DNA of 64,000 nt, taken from contig CAZEAP010000002.1 of assembly GCA_964510315.1 (NCBI GenBank), positions 62,001 through 126,000 on the forward strand. The letters run 5' to 3'. A program made the translations under genes and the position numbers. Shown here in pieces: positions 61,872-64,000 of this stretch (positions within the stretch are counted from its first letter, which is position 1; each line of letters starts with the position of its first letter). The stretch is from CAZEAP01 sp964510315 (GTDB taxonomy: Bacteria; Planctomycetota; Brocadiia; SM23-32). The notes under the pieces were generated by a model. The model did no database searches. It saw only the letters and a program-made list of their open reading frames with translations, and was not told where the DNA came from.

Positions 61872-62022
61872 GGGGCGCCTCCCGATGAGCGATGCCTGTA
61901 GCCCCCGTACCTTAAGCGGTTTGTCAGCGAAACTCAATCCCCCCGAACGCGTCTGATCCCCGTACGGCGGAGGAATCAACCGATGCGGACGCAGAGCCTT
62001 GCCCGCCGTCCGCGAGCGTCGC

Positions 62023-62673
62023 TCACACCTCCAGCTTCGTCCCGGCTTGAATCCGGTGGAAGCTCTCCGGGAAACGCTCGGCGATGGCCTCAGTGTGCCG
62101 GGTGCAGTGGCAGGGGCCCAGGTACGCTACGCCCTCCAGCGCGTCGAAGCGGTCGAACCCGTGGAAGCCGCCAAGTATCCCCGCTATCGGCCCCCATTGT
62201 CGGGCCGGCTGCATGAGTTCATCCACGCCGGGGTGCGCGCAGCCGGTCAGCAGGTAAACCCCGTCGCGAGCTTCAACCACCAGGGCCTGCTCGTTCATCG
62301 GACCCCGCACGGGACCGGTGCTGTAGACTCCCTCGGCTATCCGGGAGGGGCCCTTTACCTCGTGCAGCCGACCGGAGCCCACCTGTGTCCGCATGGTCTC
62401 CCCGAAGGAAGGGAGGATGTAGACCTCGAGCCCGGGGTTGTTCTGGGCCAGGTAGGGCAGCCCGCCGGTGTGGTCCCAGTGGTCGTGGGAGATGACGAGC
62501 CGATCGATCTCGCCGGGGGCCAGGCCGGCGGCCCGCATGTTGTGCTCCAACACCTCGGGTTTCGCGCCGGTGTCGAAAAGCACCCATTCCCCGCCTTTCA
62601 CCAGACAGGAGAAGCCCCAGTCGGCCTCGTAGCCCGGGGCGGCTTCGTTATCGTACAGGACGTGCAGTCGCAT
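62023..62673 (-). CDS. Metallo-beta-lactamase-fold hydrolase
   Basis: A 216-residue protein. The zinc motif is HDHWDH (63-68) in LVISHDHWDHTGGLP, with a later GCAHPGVDEL and GPCHCTRHTE for the remaining ligands. The layout fits MBL-fold proteins annotated as dihydropterin-phosphate synthase-like (7,8-dihydropterin-6-yl-methyl-4-aminobenzene 5'-phosphate synthase family), though the substrate is unproven. GGAGGG precedes the ATG at 62673. It is divergent from the MFS transporter gene at 62868. Confidence 0.82.
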   Translation of the reverse strand: MRLHVLYDNEAAPGYEADWGFSCLVKGGEWVLFDTGAKPEVLEHNMRAAGLAPGEIDRLVISHDHWDHTGGLPYLAQNNPGLEVYILPSFGETMRTQVGSGRLHEVKGPSRIAEGVYSTGPVRGPMNEQALVVEARDGVYLLTGCAHPGVDELMQPARQWGPIAGILGGFHGFDRFDALEGVAYLGPCHCTRHTEAIAERFPESFHRIQAGTKLEV

Positions 62674-62867
62674 GGCTTTTCCCTCCATCCTTAAGTATTG
62701 GGTACGGCGAGAAGTTTTCAAGCGGCGGCGGCTGACGGGGCGTTTTGCAGGAGAAGGGGGGCTTCCGTGCTTGCTGCTTGCGATAACCGCCGTCGGAAGG
62801 TAAGAGTCTCCTGCACCATGTCTGAGGTGCAAAAAGCTGGTGTGCGTCCGTTGCGTGGGAGAACTGA

Positions 62868-64000
62868 ATGCGTCGGGAAGGCAAAGCCGGTAAGCGAGTC
62901 CTGACGGCGGCTGCGTGGGCGACCCTGTTCGTGTTTGCCACTACATCCGCGTTGCTCTCCGTGTCGCTGCGACGGATCGGATCGGAGTTCGCCGTCGGGC
63001 TGGAGCAGCGGGGAGTTCTTTTCTCGGTGCGCGCATTCGCACTGGCCCTCGCCGCCCTGGCGGCCGGATGGGGGGCCGACCGCATCGGCAAGAGGTGGTT
63101 CCTCACCGGGGGCATGGTTCTCGTCGGAGGCGCTCTGGTGTGGATAGGCTCCGCCGCGAGCTACCCGTCCGTGCTGCTGGCCACCGGACTGATGGCCCTC
63201 GGCCTGGGCCCGGCGGAAGCGCTGACCAGCCCTCTGGTGGCCGAACTCCACCGCGACGACGTGCCCACCCAGATGAGCATCCTCCACGCCTTTTACCCGG
63301 CGGGGGCTGTGTTGCCCGCACTGCTGGTGGGATGGCTGCTGGACGCGGGTGTCCAGTGGCGGATCCCGTTCCAGTACGCGGCCCTGCCGGCTCTCGTTCT
63401 CGCGCTCGTTTTCCTGGTCGGCCGCTATCCGCGACCGGACGTGAGGGCAACTCAACGGGCCTCTGCGCGGAGCTTCCGGCGCATAATGGGCCGGCCGGTG
63501 TTCTGGATGCTGGCGGCGGCCATGGTCCTGAGCGCCGGGTGCGAGGGGAGTCTGTTCTACTGGATGCCGAATTTCGTCGAGCGGGAATACGGCGCCGGCG
63601 CCGTGGTGGGTGCCGGCGCCCTGACGCTTTACAGCGCTGCGATGGCGGCGGGGCGGCTCGGGCTGGGGGCCGCCACGCGAAGGCTGCCCCTGAGCAGCCT
63701 GCTGGTCGGTCTGGCCGCCGGGGGGGCGGCGGTCAGCCTCGGCCTGGCTCTTCTGCCCTCGCTGTGGGTCACTTTTCTGCTCGCCGGTGTGGCGGGGCTG
63801 TGCGTGGCGGCCTTCTGGCCGGGCATACTGTCGCTGGCCGCCCGGCGAATCGGGGCGGGTTCCGCCACGCTCTTCGCCCTGCTTTCCGTGGCCGGTATCG
63901 CCGGGTTCGGGCTGATGCCCCCGATAGTGGGCGTTGTGGGAGAGCGGTTCGGCCTGCGGGCGGGGCTCTGCGTGGTGCCCGGCGGCTTCATCGGTGCCGC
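62868..64000 (+). CDS. MFS transporter (3' end outside window)
   Basis: The frame stays open to the window end, giving at least 377 residues with no stop, and GGGAG lies upstream of the ATG at 62868. Repeated hydrophobic helices alternate with short basic loops; WGADRIGKRWFLTGGMV is the MFS loop 2-3 motif (GxxxDxxGRK/R-like). LGLGPAEALTSPLVAEL, SILHAFYPAGAVLPALLVGWLLD and FWPGILSLAARRIGAG indicate a 12-helix sugar- or organic-solute-type permease. The substrate is unknown. It is divergent from the MBL-fold gene. Confidence 0.85.
   Translation, partial: MRREGKAGKRVLTAAAWATLFVFATTSALLSVSLRRIGSEFAVGLEQRGVLFSVRAFALALAALAAGWGADRIGKRWFLTGGMVLVGGALVWIGSAASYPSVLLATGLMALGLGPAEALTSPLVAELHRDDVPTQMSILHAFYPAGAVLPALLVGWLLDAGVQWRIPFQYAALPALVLALVFLVGRYPRPDVRATQRASARSFRRIMGRPVFWMLAAAMVLSAGCEGSLFYWMPNFVEREYGAGAVVGAGALTLYSAAMAAGRLGLGAATRRLPLSSLLVGLAAGGAAVSLGLALLPSLWVTFLLAGVAGLCVAAFWPGILSLAARRIGAGSATLFALLSVAGIAGFGLMPPIVGVVGERFGLRAGLCVVPGGFIGA

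Overview
This window is high-GC bacterial DNA, densely packed with genes. It contains no rRNA, phage, transposase or CRISPR genes. The gene content suggests a Gram-negative, probably planctomycete-like organism (Planctomycetota, Lentisphaerota or a related candidate phylum; this is inference). There are AsmA-like and LptA/LptC-like envelope proteins, four proteins with a type IV prepilin N-terminus and an H-x9-D(G/N) motif, repeated Gfo/Idh/MocA oxidoreductases, xylose-isomerase-like TIM barrels, GH130 and GH78-type glycosidases, and extragenic repeats of the CTCTGCGTN / CTTCGTGCC type. Both window edges cut genes: a spermidine-synthase-like protein at the left and an MFS transporter at the right.

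Layout. 1-8 kb: spermidine-synthase-like membrane protein, rpmE-prfA (with an internal terminator), a Fur-family regulator, carbon starvation protein CstA, a 57-aa membrane protein and an HtrA/Deg protease. 7.8-8.7 kb: an extragenic block with palindromes and a possible inverted-repeat element. 8.7-13.7 kb: M42 peptidase, P-loop kinase, Gfo/Idh oxidoreductase, small membrane protein, and a tmk/lipoprotein pair on the opposite strand. 13.7-14.5 kb: heptad-phased tandem repeats. 14.5-18.9 kb: a minus-strand unit gpsA - double-ACT regulator - UPF0210/PFL protein - uronate-isomerase-like protein. 19-23.4 kb: three consecutive prepilin-like genes, each with its own sigma70-type promoter, long leader and intrinsic terminator. 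The second and third share a 271-bp near-identical cassette (one mismatch) that spans promoter, leader and signal peptide. 23.9-27.7 kb: a large fused transporter/spermidine synthase/TPR protein and a lipoprotein. 27.8-36.1 kb: carbohydrate genes (two Gfo/Idh, GH130, GH78-like, ChbG-like deacetylase) and PdxB. 36.1-48.9 kb: a long minus-strand unit ftsH - TPR/transglutaminase-like - tilS - AsmA-like - ribokinase - LptA/C-like - LarA-like. 49.2-51.9 kb: a fourth prepilin-like gene, an 86-aa conserved-looking protein, a TIM-barrel isomerase and tRNA-Ser(GGA). 52-52.6 kb: nonamer-phased repeats. 52.6-64 kb: HAD phosphatase, polyprenyl synthase, TlyA/FtsJ-type methyltransferase, TIM-barrel isomerase, a hypothetical membrane protein, NYN-domain protein, pyrC, FGGY kinase, HU, a WecA/MraY-type transferase, a metallo-beta-lactamase-fold protein and the MFS transporter.

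How parts fit. Housekeeping translation, nucleotide and lipid-precursor genes are mixed with sugar-catabolic genes and envelope genes. The most unusual part is 19-23.4 kb. It looks like an expandable set of secreted pseudopilin-like proteins, in which a fixed expression and secretion cassette has been copied in front of divergent bodies. A perfect anti-Shine-Dalgarno match lies about 70-85 nt upstream of the true start codon in three of the four leaders.
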